Shown in pieces: positions 22,501-33,579 of a stretch of DNA of 64,000 nucleotides; within the stretch, counting starts at the first letter, position 1; each line of letters begins with the position of its first letter. The translations under genes and the position numbers were made by a program. The notes under the pieces were generated by a model that was not told the origin of the DNA, did no database searches, and was given only the letters and a program-made list of their open reading frames with translations. This DNA is from Strobilurus pachycystidiatus (Eukaryota > Basidiomycota > Agaricomycetes > Agaricales > Physalacriaceae), in the NCBI GenBank assembly GCA_019915135.1, contig JAHLMK010000004.1, positions 1,054,001 through 1,118,000 on the forward strand, given 5' to 3'.

Positions 22501-24472
22501 CGCACTAATTTCTCCTGACCGTTTGTAGGCTCTTCCTCATCGCCATCGCCTCAACAGGTTGTATCGGAATGCAAAACTACCTGTTCTCTTCCTCGGCAGC
22601 GAACCTGTCAGCCCTTCTTCGCTCGCTTAGCTTCAAGGCCATTCTGCGCCAAGACAGTACGCCTACCTTTACTCCCCACAGTTAGCCTTCACGCTAAGCA
22701 ATCTGGCAGTCGAATATTTCGATAGGGAAGAGCACAGCACTGGAAGTCTTACTTCTAATCTATCTGAGAACCCGCAGAAGGTTAATGGTCTTTTCGGTAC
22801 TACCCTGGGAGCGTAAGTGTTCATTCGTCGATATTCATGAGCAGGCGACTCAATAAATTCATAGCATTGTGCAGAGCGCTTCCACGCTCGTCGCTGGCGC
22901 CATCCTCGGTCTTGTCTTCGTGTGGAAACTTGGTCTCATTGGTATTGGTGCGTGGTCTAGTCTGGGCTTCATTTAAGCCCACGCGCTAACATCTCGACAG
23001 CTTGCATGCCCCTGCTCGTCTCCATGGGGTACATCCGTCTCCGCGTTGTCGTTCTCAAGGATCAGAGGAACAAGAAGTCGCACGAAGCCTCCGCCCAGCT
23101 CGCCTGTGAGGCTGCCGGTGCCATTCGCACTGTCGCTTCTCTCACTCGTGAAGATGATTGTCTCGCATTGTACAGTGGCAGCTTGGAAGAACCGCTCAAG
23201 CAATCTAGCAAGACCGCTCTATGGAGTAACCTTTTGTTCGCTGTCTCCCAGTCCATGACGTTCTACGTTATCGCCTTGGTTTTCTGGTACGGATCCCGTC
23301 TGGTGTCGTTCCGGGAATATTCCACTTTCCAGTTCTTCGTCGGTCTCATGGTAAGTTCAAGTTTCAAGAGCATCTGCAGACGTATTCATGCATCTTCTAG
23401 TCCACAACCTTCGGTGCCATCCAGGCCGGGAACGTCTTTTCGTTTGTTCCCGATATCTCCTCCGCGAAGGGTGCTGGGTCCGATATCATCAGGCTCCTTG
23501 ACTCGATGCCTGAGATTGATGCCGACTCTACCGAAGGAAAGATGGTGGACCTCGACAAAGCACAGGGTCACATCAAGTTGGAGGGAGTTCACTTCAGATA
23601 CCCGACGCGACCTGGTGTCAGAGTCTTGCGCGACATGACTCTCCAAGTCGAGCCTGGCACATACATTGCTCTCGTCGGTGCTTCTGGTTGTGGAAAGAGT
23701 ACAATGTATGGCTATCTATCTTTTTCACCTTATCAATTGTCGCTGACGCGTAGTTCACAGTATCCAGATGATAGAGCGCTTTTACGATCCTCTTGCTGGC
23801 GACATCTACATGGATGGCGTCAAGATCAACGAATACAACCTCCAGGACTACCGCAAGCAGATCGCTCTGGTTTCCCAGGAGCCGACGCTGTATGCGGGCA
23901 CTGTCCGGTTCAACATCCTTCTCGGTGCTGTCAAGCCAGTAGAAGAAGTTACACAAGAGGATATCGAGCAGGCCTGCCGCGATGCCAATATCTTGGACTT
24001 CGTCAAGAGTCTTCCTGAGTATGTTTAGTCTTTGACCACCCTCCTCATGTTCTAACTTGTCTCTAGCGGTTTCGATACAGAAGTCGGCGGCAAGGGTTCC
24101 CAGCTTTCCGGCGGCCAGAAGCAACGTATCGCCATTGCCCGTGCTCTCCTCCGGAACCCCAAGGTTCTCTTACTGGACGAAGCCACGTCTGCCCTCGACT
24201 CGAATTCCGAAAAGGTCGTCCAGGCTGCTCTTGATCAGGCCGCCAAGGGCCGTACCACCATCGCTATCGCTCACAGACTATCGACTATCCAAAACGCCGA
24301 CCGGATGTATGTCCATCGTTTGCCAGTTAGCGACGTGACTGATCTTTTGTCTCTCAGATACTTCATCAAAGAAGGCCGCGTCAGCGAATCCGGTACTCAC
24401 GACTACCTGCTCAGCAAGAAGGGTGATTACTACGAGTACGTTCAGCTCCAGGCCCTCAGCAAACGGGATTAG
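19508..24472 (+). CDS. ABCB full transporter (TMD-NBD)2
   Basis: ATP-driven membrane exporter of the multidrug/a-factor (Pmd1/Ste6) type. Twenty exons close in frame (1325 aa, usual for the family): 19508..19713, 19771..19843, 19899..20067, 20120..20293, 20340..20523, 20577..20791, 20838..20876, 20933..20956, 21012..21023, 21079..21126, 21176..22357, 22411..22480, 22529..22656, 22710..22812, 22865..22947, 23001..23350, 23401..23705, 23761..24018, 24067..24306, 24358..24472. NBD1 shows Walker [11 protein letters not shown]-loop SQEPTLF, signature LSGGQKQR, Walker [13 protein letters not shown] and IAHRLST. NBD2 shows GASGCGKST (then an intron right after it), [27 protein letters not shown] and IAHRLST. 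All ATPase motifs of both halves are intact. An acidic linker (DDDDDD) joins the halves. Exon 9 is only 12 nt and sits between two near-identical introns. The ATG has a good context (CCGCCATGACC). Substrate unknown. Confidence 0.93.
20957..21078 (+). repeat. Twin introns around a 12-nt exon
   Basis: Intron 20957..21011 and intron 21024..21078 are both 55 nt and agree at 46 of 55 positions by direct count, including the first 11 bases (GTGCGTACCAT) and the CAATCGATACA stretch before the acceptor. Both have an ACTAAC/ACTGAC-like branch site. The exon between is 21012..21023; removing both introns restores [13 protein letters not shown], the expected transmembrane sequence. Confidence 0.9.
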
Positions 24473-24761
24473 AGTCGGCCATGGTGATATTCTTATGATC
24501 TCGATATTGACTGGGTTCTTGGATTGGACTTGCTTGCACACATACCCTCGCATATTATCCTCGTCTACTTGCACTGCGCCCCACTCGGCTATAGATATAT
24601 TACCTGTACGATTTATACGATGATATTTGGAGCATACATGTGGCGTTGGGGAATGCCCTCTGAGTGTTTACGTCAGTTTACTGACTCTCTTCTTGACTCT
24701 GACCTCTTTCTTGGATAATTTTCGCCTGGAACTGCCATTTCCGCTTCTCTTGAATATTGCA

Positions 24762-25571
24762 ATGCCTCCAGCCAAGAAACAGAAACAGAAACGAAGCGCC
24801 GTTGCTCCCGCGCCCAGGATCCCGTTCGCGAATCTTGAGGAGCTGGCAGCGATCTGGCTGAAGGACTCGCGTATGCCGACCATAGAATCTCGGAAAGCAT
24901 GGTGCGCTGCGCGCTATCTGGACTACTCTCTCGTCAATCGTCGGTTCTGGTGGAAAAAGAGCGCGAAGCTGAAGGGGAACAAGGAGAACGTTGCCGGACC
25001 GCGCGGGGGCGTGTATGCGCTGCCTGTCGGGACGCCGCCCGTGATAGTCGTCAAGGAGGAGGAAACAGTCGCGTCCCCGCCGCTCAAGCCTCAGGCTGTC
25101 AAGATTGAAATAGTCGACTCGCCGCGTCCGACGCGAATACCTCTATCGTCGCCTTCCCCGCAAGATGCTCCCTCTTCAGACACGCTCTGCCCATCGTCTC
25201 CTCCTTTCATTCTCAAGAAAAGCCCATCGCAGCAGCATATCTCACTCGACTTTGACATCAAACCTACCGTCGATATCAAACCTACCCTCGACATAAAACC
25301 TACCCTCGACATAAAACCTACCCTCGACATCAAACCTACCATACGCAGCCGCAAGCCTGCCATCAAGAAGACCTCTAAACCTGCTCCAACGACTAAACGC
25401 GTTCGCGCCAATGGCGCCAAAAATTCTGCTCCTCCTGCCTCTACACTTTCCTTTGACGACCCTCCTGCTGGCCTGCATTGTATTGATTCTTCTTGCGTGT
25501 TGTGCTCATATCCCCTACCCAGTAGGATCATCATCGCTTCGCCTTGTTCTTCGGCCTTATCTGCTCTTTAG
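24762..25571 (+). CDS. Small homeodomain-like protein with DIKPT repeats
   Basis: Single open frame, 269 aa. After a basic start (PPAKKQKQKR), residues about 20-70 read FANLEELAAIWLKDSRMPT ... KAWCAARYLDYSLVNRRFWW, a helix-turn-helix pattern with a homeodomain-like third helix (VNRRFWWKKSAKLK). The classical WFxNxR is not matched, so this is a tentative homeobox-like call. The middle is Pro/Ser-rich with two psi-K-x-E SUMO-site-like motifs (VVKEEE, VKIE). Five tandem DIKPT units follow, then a Lys-rich stretch and a Cys-containing end. The C-terminus (after AGLHCIDSSC) may include an unrecognised intron. It lies 290 bp downstream of the ABC transporter in the same direction. Confidence 0.6.
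   Translation: MPPAKKQKQKRSAVAPAPRIPFANLEELAAIWLKDSRMPTIESRKAWCAARYLDYSLVNRRFWWKKSAKLKGNKENVAGPRGGVYALPVGTPPVIVVKEEETVASPPLKPQAVKIEIVDSPRPTRIPLSSPSPQDAPSSDTLCPSSPPFILKKSPSQQHISLDFDIKPTVDIKPTLDIKPTLDIKPTLDIKPTIRSRKPAIKKTSKPAPTTKRVRANGAKNSAPPASTLSFDDPPAGLHCIDSSCVLCSYPLPSRIIIASPCSSALSAL
25254..25343 (+). repeat. Five 18-bp tandem repeats in coding sequence
   Basis: Units GACATHAAACCTACCSTC encode DIKPTV, then DIKPTL three times, then DIKPTI. Units 3 and 4 are identical at nucleotide level, so expansion is recent or ongoing. Confidence 0.9.
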
Positions 25572-26474
25572 AACGAAAGACGAAAATCAAAACGAATACA
25601 ACAAACCTAGAAGCCCTCTATCCTGCCTATTTTCAAACTACCGACCTGATCACGCCCCAGTCAATGCCTACAGATATACCTAGCAAACTTTGGCCTCTTT
25701 CTGTGGTAGCATATCAGGCAATGACCCGAAGTATGCTTCTCCATCTTCTGTATGACTTACAAACTAAAAGCGCTAGTAGCATAGTTTCTCATGCGCATCC
25801 CTCACGCTGCCATCGACACATAGCTTCTTCTCAGTCCTATTGTCTGCGTCGCTTCCGTTAGGACAGCGCTAGCTTGAACGATGCCGTCGCGTCCCTTCTG
25901 GTACACTTTTCCGTTCCATTTCAGACGTCGACTGATGCATACAAGCTAGATTGTTCCATCTGCTTTCCTGCTGCTCTGCATTCTCGTGTACCTAAAGCAT
26001 TGACACCAACACTAATCGAATTGTATCGTGCATCCTGTGAACTAGTATCATCTGACAAGTTTGACGTGTACAGAATGTCGTGTGGCTAAGCAAACGTTAG
26101 GCGTGCTCGTCCGCCACGCTGAAGGATAAGTACTAACCTTTCCCGACTCCATTCCTATGACAAGCAGGAAAAGACCATTCCTCTCGGTACATTTGATACT
26201 GATGCCTTGCCAACCCTTCAGTTTTCTCGAAACGCGACACCCAGCTCTGCCATATCCCGCCAGGCCCTCTTCGATAGTCCTGCCTTCCGGAAGTGCCAGG
26301 TGCGAAGACGTTTACAGGAGCGGAGACTACATCGCCGAAGTTGCGCAACAACGTTGCCGCTTGCTTGTTCGCGGCTCTTGGTCATCCTGAGGTGTCATAG
26401 GCATGCCTGATGTCAGCCCGAGCACCGCGACGCGGAATTGCGAGAGCGAGTGAGCCAAATATCTTCGACTAGAC
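25572..26474. other. Intergenic region, 0.9 kb
   Basis: Lies between convergent genes. Several short frames exist but none has a motif or splice partner. Nothing further was seen. Confidence 0.5.
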
Positions 26475-28181
26475 CTAAGATCTGGAGTACCGCGGCATCA
26501 GCCTCAGCACAACACAAATCGGAGGAGACACATACCTTAGTCCCCTGCGCAAATTCCGATAATCGAACCATGACGGCCCCACCCAGAACAAACTCCTCTC
26601 CAAGATGATCACGTCCTGTTCCAATTTCAACCCACAACTCTCCAAGTCCTTCAGACCGCTCTGCATGAACAACTCGGTCACCTGCGGCTTATCGCAGCAG
26701 AACCGGAACCGCTCCAGACGGCAGACTTGCAACGTCCTCGCCGATTCCTCGTTGCACCTGAGGCGCAGCATCTCGACGAGACTATCAATCCAAGGTCGGG
26801 AAACGTTATCCCACGGAATGCCGACGCCTAAGATGAGGACCCGCATCTTTGGGAGAACCCCTGGCGCAGAGAGTCTGGCGCATACATCTGCATCGCAAAA
26901 GAGTCCATCAAAAGTGAGGTTGAGACTTTCTGAAGATTGAATCTCTGGCACGAGGATAGCCTCGCTGCAAAGCGTCTCCTTCGGCGTGTCATATTGAGCC
27001 CATAGATTGAAGGTTCGTAAATGGCATTTAGACTTCTGTAAGAATGCCCTCACGTCCTCGAGGCGGAGGTCTGATGGCATGCATATGTCGAAGCAGATGT
27101 TCGTCAACGCTGGAAGGCGGAGGCACCGCAAAACGTCGGAGGTATTGGTGCTGAGATAGCGCACAGTATCGTGTGTGACTGGGTCTATGATCTGCTGAGG
27201 CTGCTCAGGATCCTCTGTAAACGCGATGTGGACGTAGCATTCGTCGAGACGCCGGAACTTCGCGACATCGGCCACCTGTGCAAGACGCCCCAGCTCAAAG
27301 GCGTAGTGCGTCATGTGCGGTGCGCCTACTTTCCCGGTCACTTCGTCCATACAGAGTCCCCGCACGTCGGCCCGCTTGAGCGACGGAAGATCGAGAAACA
27401 AGTTCATCGGCAAGACCTTTTCAAGTTCGTGGGGCGAGAAGGCAGTCATATCGTTCTCTAATTCACTGTCAGTGAATGCAGATGAGGGAGCCAGATACAA
27501 TTCCTCCAGCATAGGCAATCTCCCGCAAACCGCGGAAAGAGGTCCGAGGAACTTGTCTCCGATGCGAAGCTCGACTATCCGCCAACGAAGACTCTGTGCT
27601 GTCAGGGTCGCAAAAACGTCTAACCCATTCGACGGCCGGCAGCATTCCCCCATGCATGCATAATCCTCGAAGTGAGCACCAATACTTAGGGGATGACTTC
27701 CGGAACGACGAAGATATTCAGCAAGAACGATATGTGATGCTGGGTTGTAGTATTGTCTTCCATCGAGAATGACCGTGGACCAAACAGCAGGTGTCGATAG
27801 AACGATATTGCGCCACAATGCGCATACTCGGCCCAGGACCCACGGACTCTCCAATTCGTAGTTCAATGAGTTGGAGATGTTGAACGATGTGAGGTAGAAG
27901 ATGATTTCAAGTACGTCGCGGGGCAAGCGACGAATGGGAGAGACGGCGGACGTGTGCAACGCCAGTGAGGTCGCAATAGCCTCCTGGCGCTGCCTAAGGT
28001 GACCGATGAGACGGTCGATATAACCGACTTCTTCGGTGTACTCCGTGATATTCTGGTTTATCCAGGTCATATCTGCATCGACGATAGGGCGTGTTCCACG
28101 GATGTAAGCGGTCAACACGGCATTCTGCTCTGCATCAAGGGGCTTGAGAGGGAGAGTGAACTGTTCCGAGGACGGCGACAT
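26475..28181 (-). CDS. F-box protein, Agaricomycete LRR-like type (paralogue 1)
   Basis: Likely SCF ubiquitin-ligase substrate receptor. It has an N-terminal helix/coiled-coil region (WINQNITEYTEEVGYIDRL), an F-box-like core (PIRRLPRDVLEIIFYL), then WVLGRVCALWRNIVLSTPAV and long leucine-rich repeat-like sequence typical of expanded Agaricomycete F-box families. The ATG at 28181 (ACCACCATG context) was preferred over the longer open frame upstream. A 54-nt segment (26482..26535) with GTATGT and CTCCAG ends may be a last intron; being a multiple of three, it leaves the stop at 26475 either way, so the length is 568 aa without or 550 aa with splicing. It is clearly paralogous to the gene at 61555 (same order of motifs, GPSWF versus GPYWF near the end). 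Confidence 0.8.
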   Translation of the reverse strand: MSPSSEQFTLPLKPLDAEQNAVLTAYIRGTRPIVDADMTWINQNITEYTEEVGYIDRLIGHLRQRQEAIATSLALHTSAVSPIRRLPRDVLEIIFYLTSFNISNSLNYELESPWVLGRVCALWRNIVLSTPAVWSTVILDGRQYYNPASHIVLAEYLRRSGSHPLSIGAHFEDYACMGECCRPSNGLDVFATLTAQSLRWRIVELRIGDKFLGPLSAVCGRLPMLEELYLAPSSAFTDSELENDMTAFSPHELEKVLPMNLFLDLPSLKRADVRGLCMDEVTGKVGAPHMTHYAFELGRLAQVADVAKFRRLDECYVHIAFTEDPEQPQQIIDPVTHDTVRYLSTNTSDVLRCLRLPALTNICFDICMPSDLRLEDVRAFLQKSKCHLRTFNLWAQYDTPKETLCSEAILVPEIQSSESLNLTFDGLFCDADVCARLSAPGVLPKMRVLILGVGIPWDNVSRPWIDSLVEMLRLRCNEESARTLQVCRLERFRFCCDKPQVTELFMQSGLKDLESCGLKLEQDVIILERSLFWVGPSWFDYRNLRRGLRYVSPPICVVLRLMPRYSRS

Positions 28182-28602
28182 GGTGGTGATCAGAAGAAGG
28201 AGAAACTGCACAGCCACCAGAATTTGACGCGTCCTACAGTGCGAGTGACGAGTGTCCTGCGGGAAGATCCGCACCTCATCAACAGGATTGTCTTACTTAG
28301 TCTAGAGACACTTGACCAGTGGTCCTTAGCGGCTAATGACGTCTTTGCGATTGTGTAAGTCGGGGCTACCACTGCTGGTAAACCTAGCTTTAGGTAAGAT
28401 AATACAAGCGAAGCCAGACTAAAAACGAGCAACTCTAGATACTTGTCCCTTACTTCTCTTAGTGCCACCCATCGAGGTAATAACACGCAGTCGTTCAGCA
28501 GCCCAGTACTGACTCGACTGAAAGCATAAGAACCTATTACTGTTACAAGCAGTACATTATCGCTAGATGTATGGTCCATATATTGGATGAAATGTCCCAG
28601 GG
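28182..28602. other. Short intergenic region
   Basis: Promoter of the minus-strand F-box gene and 3' end of the HECT ligase gene. No gene seen. Confidence 0.5.
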
Positions 28603-31495
28603 TTACTCTTGGCCGAACCCCTCCGTTTCCCTATGCAACGACAAGAGTCAGTCCAGACATCCAAAATCAGGCAAAATAATAATGAACACGCACTCGATAG
28701 CATAGATCAACTTCGTCTCCAAACTCTCGTAATCCTGATAGGGCGGAAGATCAAGACGATTGAAGCACGTATGACTTCGTGGAAGCCCTTGCGGATCACC
28801 CGATTTCTCAATGGTGAACCGCCTCGGGCCATCTGATCCTTGAAGGTCTTTGAAACCGTTGACTGGCACCCTTGAAGTCCCCGTAGTGAACTGCAGCAAG
28901 CGCGACTTGCGCTCCGCCGGCCAGGAGCGAATGCACTGCCAGAACCATTCGATGACCTGATCCGTCTTCTCGTAGCCTCGATAGTCGGTGAATTTGGTCC
29001 AGTCATCCCTGGAACGACATTGTTAGCTTGGAAGCGCATGGATGCTAGAAATCAACGTACATATCGATCTCGGCCATACCACCGATGAGCAACTCAAGCT
29101 CGCGCTCGTCAAAGACATTGATGAGCTCCGCCGGGATGAGTTCCAAGAGACCCGACATGAAGGCGTTGAATTGTTCTTTCACGCGTGTCGAGATGCGGTA
29201 CGCAACAACAGCGTCAACGTACTCCGCCTTGTTCTCTTCCGTGACCGGAATGTTTTCACCTCCGGCCTTGAGCTCCATCGTTACGAGTTCGCCGAAACGG
29301 TCTTCAGTCGTCGTGAAGGTCTCCTCCAGCACGTCCGTGATGTCGTTCTCACTAGAAGTTGACACCGAAAGATCAGTTCGCCGCTATGATGAAAAAATTG
29401 GGCGAACTTACAGCATCCACACCAAAGATCGATGGAGATCGGCATCTATGCTCTCCAAATCTACAAGCGACATATGCTTGCCCAGCATCATTTTGTAGAA
29501 GCTTGGCACGAAGTACGCGTCCAAGAACCGTCTATGGAAGATGGCGAGACCAAGACAACGACCAATGAACTTGAAGTAGCTCAAGTGGTCCGGGTTAACG
29601 TAGGATTGGTGGTTGATTTGAAGGGTATAATTGTCGTGAGTCGAATATTGGAACAACCCATAGCTTGGGTTGAAAATCTCGTGAGACAGAAGGAAGAACC
29701 ACTCTCTGTATAGTGTATGAAATTTCGACGAACCCGTTGAAATACTGGAGTACATACCTTGAAACACCACCGTAATCCAAGCCATCTTCGCCCTCGAAGT
29801 TCACTATCAACCGCTTCTTCAGCTCCTCCCCGGTCTTCTCCATGACAGACGTGTAGCTGTCTTCTAAAATGCGGGTTCGCTTGACCTTGACCTCCGCTTT
29901 GCCGGGCAGAACACGCATCTTCGGCTGACTCCGGAAGTACACCACCTTTCTGCGGTAATCGCGTTTGTATTGTGGCGCATTGTCGTTAACGGTTCCTTCA
30001 ATTCTGGGATCGTCCCACGATGTAGTCCTGGTGTTATGGTCTACGAAGTAAACCCGATTGGTCGACGTCAGGCGCATCTCCCAACCAGAGGGAAGCGGGC
30101 CCAGCTGTTGGTTGTTCGTTGGCGGGATGACGGCAGGCGCTCCAGAATTTCGCCTCGGATCTACCCTAAACAAAGTGTATTCAGAACCACATGCGACCAA
30201 AGGAGCATGGTCACTCCCTCCTTGATGCCAAGATTTTCCACTTACCAGGTAGTCGTCCGTGTGTGGTGGTCGACGAAGTAAGGCCTCCCTTCGGGCGTGC
30301 GGCGTTCTTCCCAACCAGTGGGCAAGGGTATATCGGTGATGTTGGTGCCTACAGGTGATGTGGGAATGACGGTGGAGTTTCGGGCGGGTGCAGCCGCTGT
30401 TTGGACTGTGGGCTGAACTTGGGGTGCACGAGGAGGCGGCTGATTAGGTGGTTTCCAGGTGGTTTGTCGTGTGTTATGGTCGACATAGTACGGGCGCCCT
30501 ACTGGATCAGTACGACGCTCCCAGCCGGGAGGGAGCGTAAGGTCGTGGGGGCTGGTGGCGGTGGCGAGTGTACTGGCAGGTCGAGATGGTGGCGGGGCGG
30601 CCGAGGTGGGACGGGAGGCCTCTGGTCGAAGAGCGCCTTGGCTGGAGGCAGGGCGTACGGAGGTAGAGGCCAGAGGATGTAGCGAAGTGGATGGCCGGTC
30701 GTCACCGGCACGTACACCCGGGTTGCTCGTATGGGTGGCGGAGAGATTGGCAGTTTCGGCAGCGGACATCGTGAATGTGTCTGTGTCGGTGGCAGCAGGA
30801 GCAGGAGGAATTGGTTCCGACAACAGAGAGAAGCCAAATATAAGGCGACCGTAGACAGGAAGGTTGTTGCTGGTCATCGTAAGGTCCCTTGTAATCATTT
30901 CTACAGCCACAATAGCCATGAATAAGCGGATGCTATGCAGAAGGAACAACGGCGTACCGTGGTGATTCTGAGCATGGGTGATGGCTTCTGAGCCTCTGAC
31001 ATTGATAATCCCAAGGAAACCTGGTAAGGAATGAGGTAAATCAGAGTCAACAAGCAAGAGCAACACAGACCTTGGTCGCGCTTTTTGAACTTGCGATAAT
31101 CGAAGACCTGGATTGCTATCATTGACGATGGCTTGACAGTTCTGCACAGGCCGGTCAGATATACCCTTCGATCGACAGCTCTTCGGCTCACATCTCGAAT
31201 GTCTGGTTCCACGATGGACTCAGCGACTTTTTCGTGACAGCGGTTGAGCTCGTCTGCTCGCCGTCGACCGTAAGCACTGCGAATGGGTCGGGCAGGCCGA
31301 GAAGGTCCCTCTTGGCCAGGCCATGGGCGCCGAACACTGTGGTAACAATTAGGCTTTCGCTCGTGGATTCGCGGACAATGCGCACGGGTCAGTCGTATCG
31401 AGCGCTCAGGATCATTCAATCTGCGCAGGTTGTGGCTGTTGAGTGCATGTCATCACTGCGGGACAGTGCGCGACGGACCTGCTAGAGCTGGCCAT
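28603..31495 (-). CDS. NEDD4-family HECT E3 ubiquitin ligase (Rsp5/Pub1-like)
   Basis: Ubiquitin ligase acting at membranes and endosomes through C2 and WW domains. Exons 31479..31495, 31192..31353, 31071..31141, 30958..31020, 30246..30900, 29758..30165, 29412..29705, 29061..29351, 28694..29008, 28603..28630 close in frame (767 aa). The C2 domain is in exons 2-5 ([26 protein letters not shown]). Three WW domains follow with W...P spacing ([60 protein letters not shown]). The HECT domain ends with the catalytic Cys in [13 protein letters not shown] and the typical TEGFGQE tail, which lies in a 28-nt last exon. The first coding exon (MASSS) is the least certain: the frame upstream of the C2 exon meets a stop at 31391, so an upstream exon is required, and this is the best candidate found. 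Confidence 0.93.
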
Positions 31496-32035
31496 GCTGT
31501 TGCTGGTCTTTGCGAACGCCGGGCTCAACGACGCGCACTGGATCGCCTAGGCGCTACGGCGACGCTTGTGGTACTGGCTGCAAGGCAAGGCGCTTGTTCA
31601 TCAATTGCACAGCATTGCAACCTCTCTCCAGGCTTAGTCATTGACTTAGCACTCGTTTCCCGAGAAAGTGCTTTTATGTAGTGGACTCAAACGAGGCGAT
31701 ATTAGATGTGCGTCCACCGGCGCAATTCAAATAAAAGCTTATGAGTTTTCATACAGCAGGAGGTAAGTAGTAGTGAGAACAGCAGTCCGGTGCCCGGACA
31801 CTGGCGGACGGCAACGAAGCTGATTTGCCGTGACTAATTACGACGGTCATATGTTATCAACTTCGTGCGTAGCTGCAATCACTATCAGGCAAGCACAGGC
31901 GGTCCCGAGACAACATCATCTATACAGGCATCTCAGGATGCTTGCACTCCTGACCATTTCCGACAGTATTCAATCCGAATGACTGTATTCGGAGAGGACA
32001 ACGTCTGTTTACCCACCTCTACAAGATAACGACAA
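31496..32035. other. Intergenic region, 0.5 kb
   Basis: Upstream of the HECT ligase gene and downstream of the next minus-strand gene. No supported gene or repeat was seen. Confidence 0.5.
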
Positions 32036-32919
32036 TCAGTCGATGGTCCAGAGAGATTTAGAAAGCACTGACATTCGCATCTGCTCGCGCCTTTGTGCGA
32101 TCATCTCTTCAGCGCGTACCCAAACTGAACCTTTCCCGCTGACCATATCATCCCATTGCTCTTCATACACATTCCAGTCATCATAGACGTCTTCTGGGAA
32201 TACGACCAGCCTGGGATCGTCAATCATGCGCTCGTAACCAGTTGCGAGCCTGCCCTTTACGGTGGGAAACCAGATGAAGACTTGTAGCTGTGCGTTCATC
32301 TCCAAGATCTCTTCGAACATGTAAGGCTCTAACATCCTTGGCGCAATGATAGTGATAGCGACATGCGTGAGGCTTTTGAATGCCGTCAACATGTGGGCAA
32401 TGTCATCGCTGCCCCCATGAGCTGTAGCCACTTCGAGATGAGTAATCGCAGCTACCCAGGGAGCCCTCGAGTTATTGGGTACCATCGAGAGAGTGGGGAG
32501 AGAAGGGAGGGAAGGCATCACTTCGTGGCCAATGTATCCGGGACGAAACAGTAGGTGCTTAAGCCCAGTGCAAATAGCGAGCAGACGCGCTACGCGAGGA
32601 GGGTCATTCTCGGTCATTTCTCCAGTACACCGTAGGGCTTTGACGTGTGCCGCGAAAAAGCTTGTAGGTTTCGCGCTGAGTGTGTACCAAAATGCGTTGT
32701 TCCTCTTCATGTAGAGATGAACTGAGGCATAGATAAGTGGCTCTATCCTAAGAATCGACGCTGAGCACGGCATAATGAAAAGATAATGAAGAAAAGTGCA
32801 GACCAGATCAACGCCCTTCGCGCGACTCTGATTATTTGACACGCCGTGTTTTTGTCCCCGTCTACGGCTAGCTCGAATATGAGTCGCTCCAGTTCGAGTG
32901 GGAACGTGCTTGTGGCCAT
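32036..32919 (-). CDS. Agaricomycete family of unknown function, F-box-like start
   Basis: Exons 32804..32919 and 32036..32747 close in frame with a 56-nt intron (275 aa). The start FPLELERLIFELAV, then ARRALIWIEPLIYASVHL, fits a large family of short Agaricomycete proteins that begin like an F-box and continue with a repeat-like region. The rest contains ICTGLKHLLFRPGY and ITHLEVATAHGG, compatible with leucine-rich strands. No catalytic motif is visible. The first ATG of exon 1 was used; the open frame alone would start at a GTG and miss the N-terminal motif. Function unknown; a role as a ubiquitin-ligase adaptor is only a possibility. Confidence 0.7.
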
Positions 32920-33579
32920 TTCTTCACAAAAGGAGGTGGCAGATTCAAGTCAGGTCCGCATGTCGGCATCAAGTGGCTTCGGCAAAAGCCGCGGTCCCTG
33001 ACAAAGCAGCTTCGATCTCAGCCTAACCAGGAAACTATCTGTCGACGGACCAGCTTGAAGCTCTTTGTTCTGACAGGATCGCAAAACGAGTGTAAAGCCC
33101 TCCGATGGCGGCCTTTGCTCTTTGCTTGTGCTCAAGGCAATATGGATCTCACACTGGATTTCTGCGCCACCTGCCATCTTTCTCACCCTCCGGAGGGTCT
33201 ACTGTTGGGAAGAAAAGCTGCATACGCGCGGGCTGTTGTAATGTGCTAGCTCTTTGGTCTGTGTCTGGTAGCGGGCCCAGTGGGTCAAGTACGAGAACCG
33301 CCAGAAGCTCAGAGGTGGTACCTGCGGACCTCTCAAGTATCGCGAATTTCGCGAATTTCCCAATATATCATGACTGATAGGGCCGCCAGCTCACTCATAT
33401 TTTCGGATGTTTGTCCGATGCCGAATTAGGCCACTTTGTTGCGGGTACTTTGACTGGCCCTAGTCCAAAATGTACCAACAATGGCACTCCATTGACCGTC
33501 CACATGCCTCGCTCGATGTATATATATATGAGCCTCGACATGCGCCCTCGTTTCTCTTCCCAACACTACTGTATCAGCC
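32920..33579. promoter_or_regulatory. Divergent intergenic region
   Basis: Between the minus-strand unknown-family gene and the plus-strand Ras GEF gene. It includes a TATATATATAT run at about 33518..33529, 50-60 bp upstream of the Ras GEF ATG, and a short direct repeat GCGAATTTCGCGAATTTC at about 33343..33360. No gene was seen. Confidence 0.45.

Noticed and set aside
25411..25683. Hydrophobic plus-strand frame overlapping the homeodomain-like gene
   Set aside because: It is the shifted frame of a Pro/Ser/Lys-rich coding region and lacks its own start context or family.
31186..31385. GTG start for the HECT ligase at 31385
   Set aside because: The codon is GTG directly after an in-frame stop; eukaryotic translation should use an upstream ATG exon.
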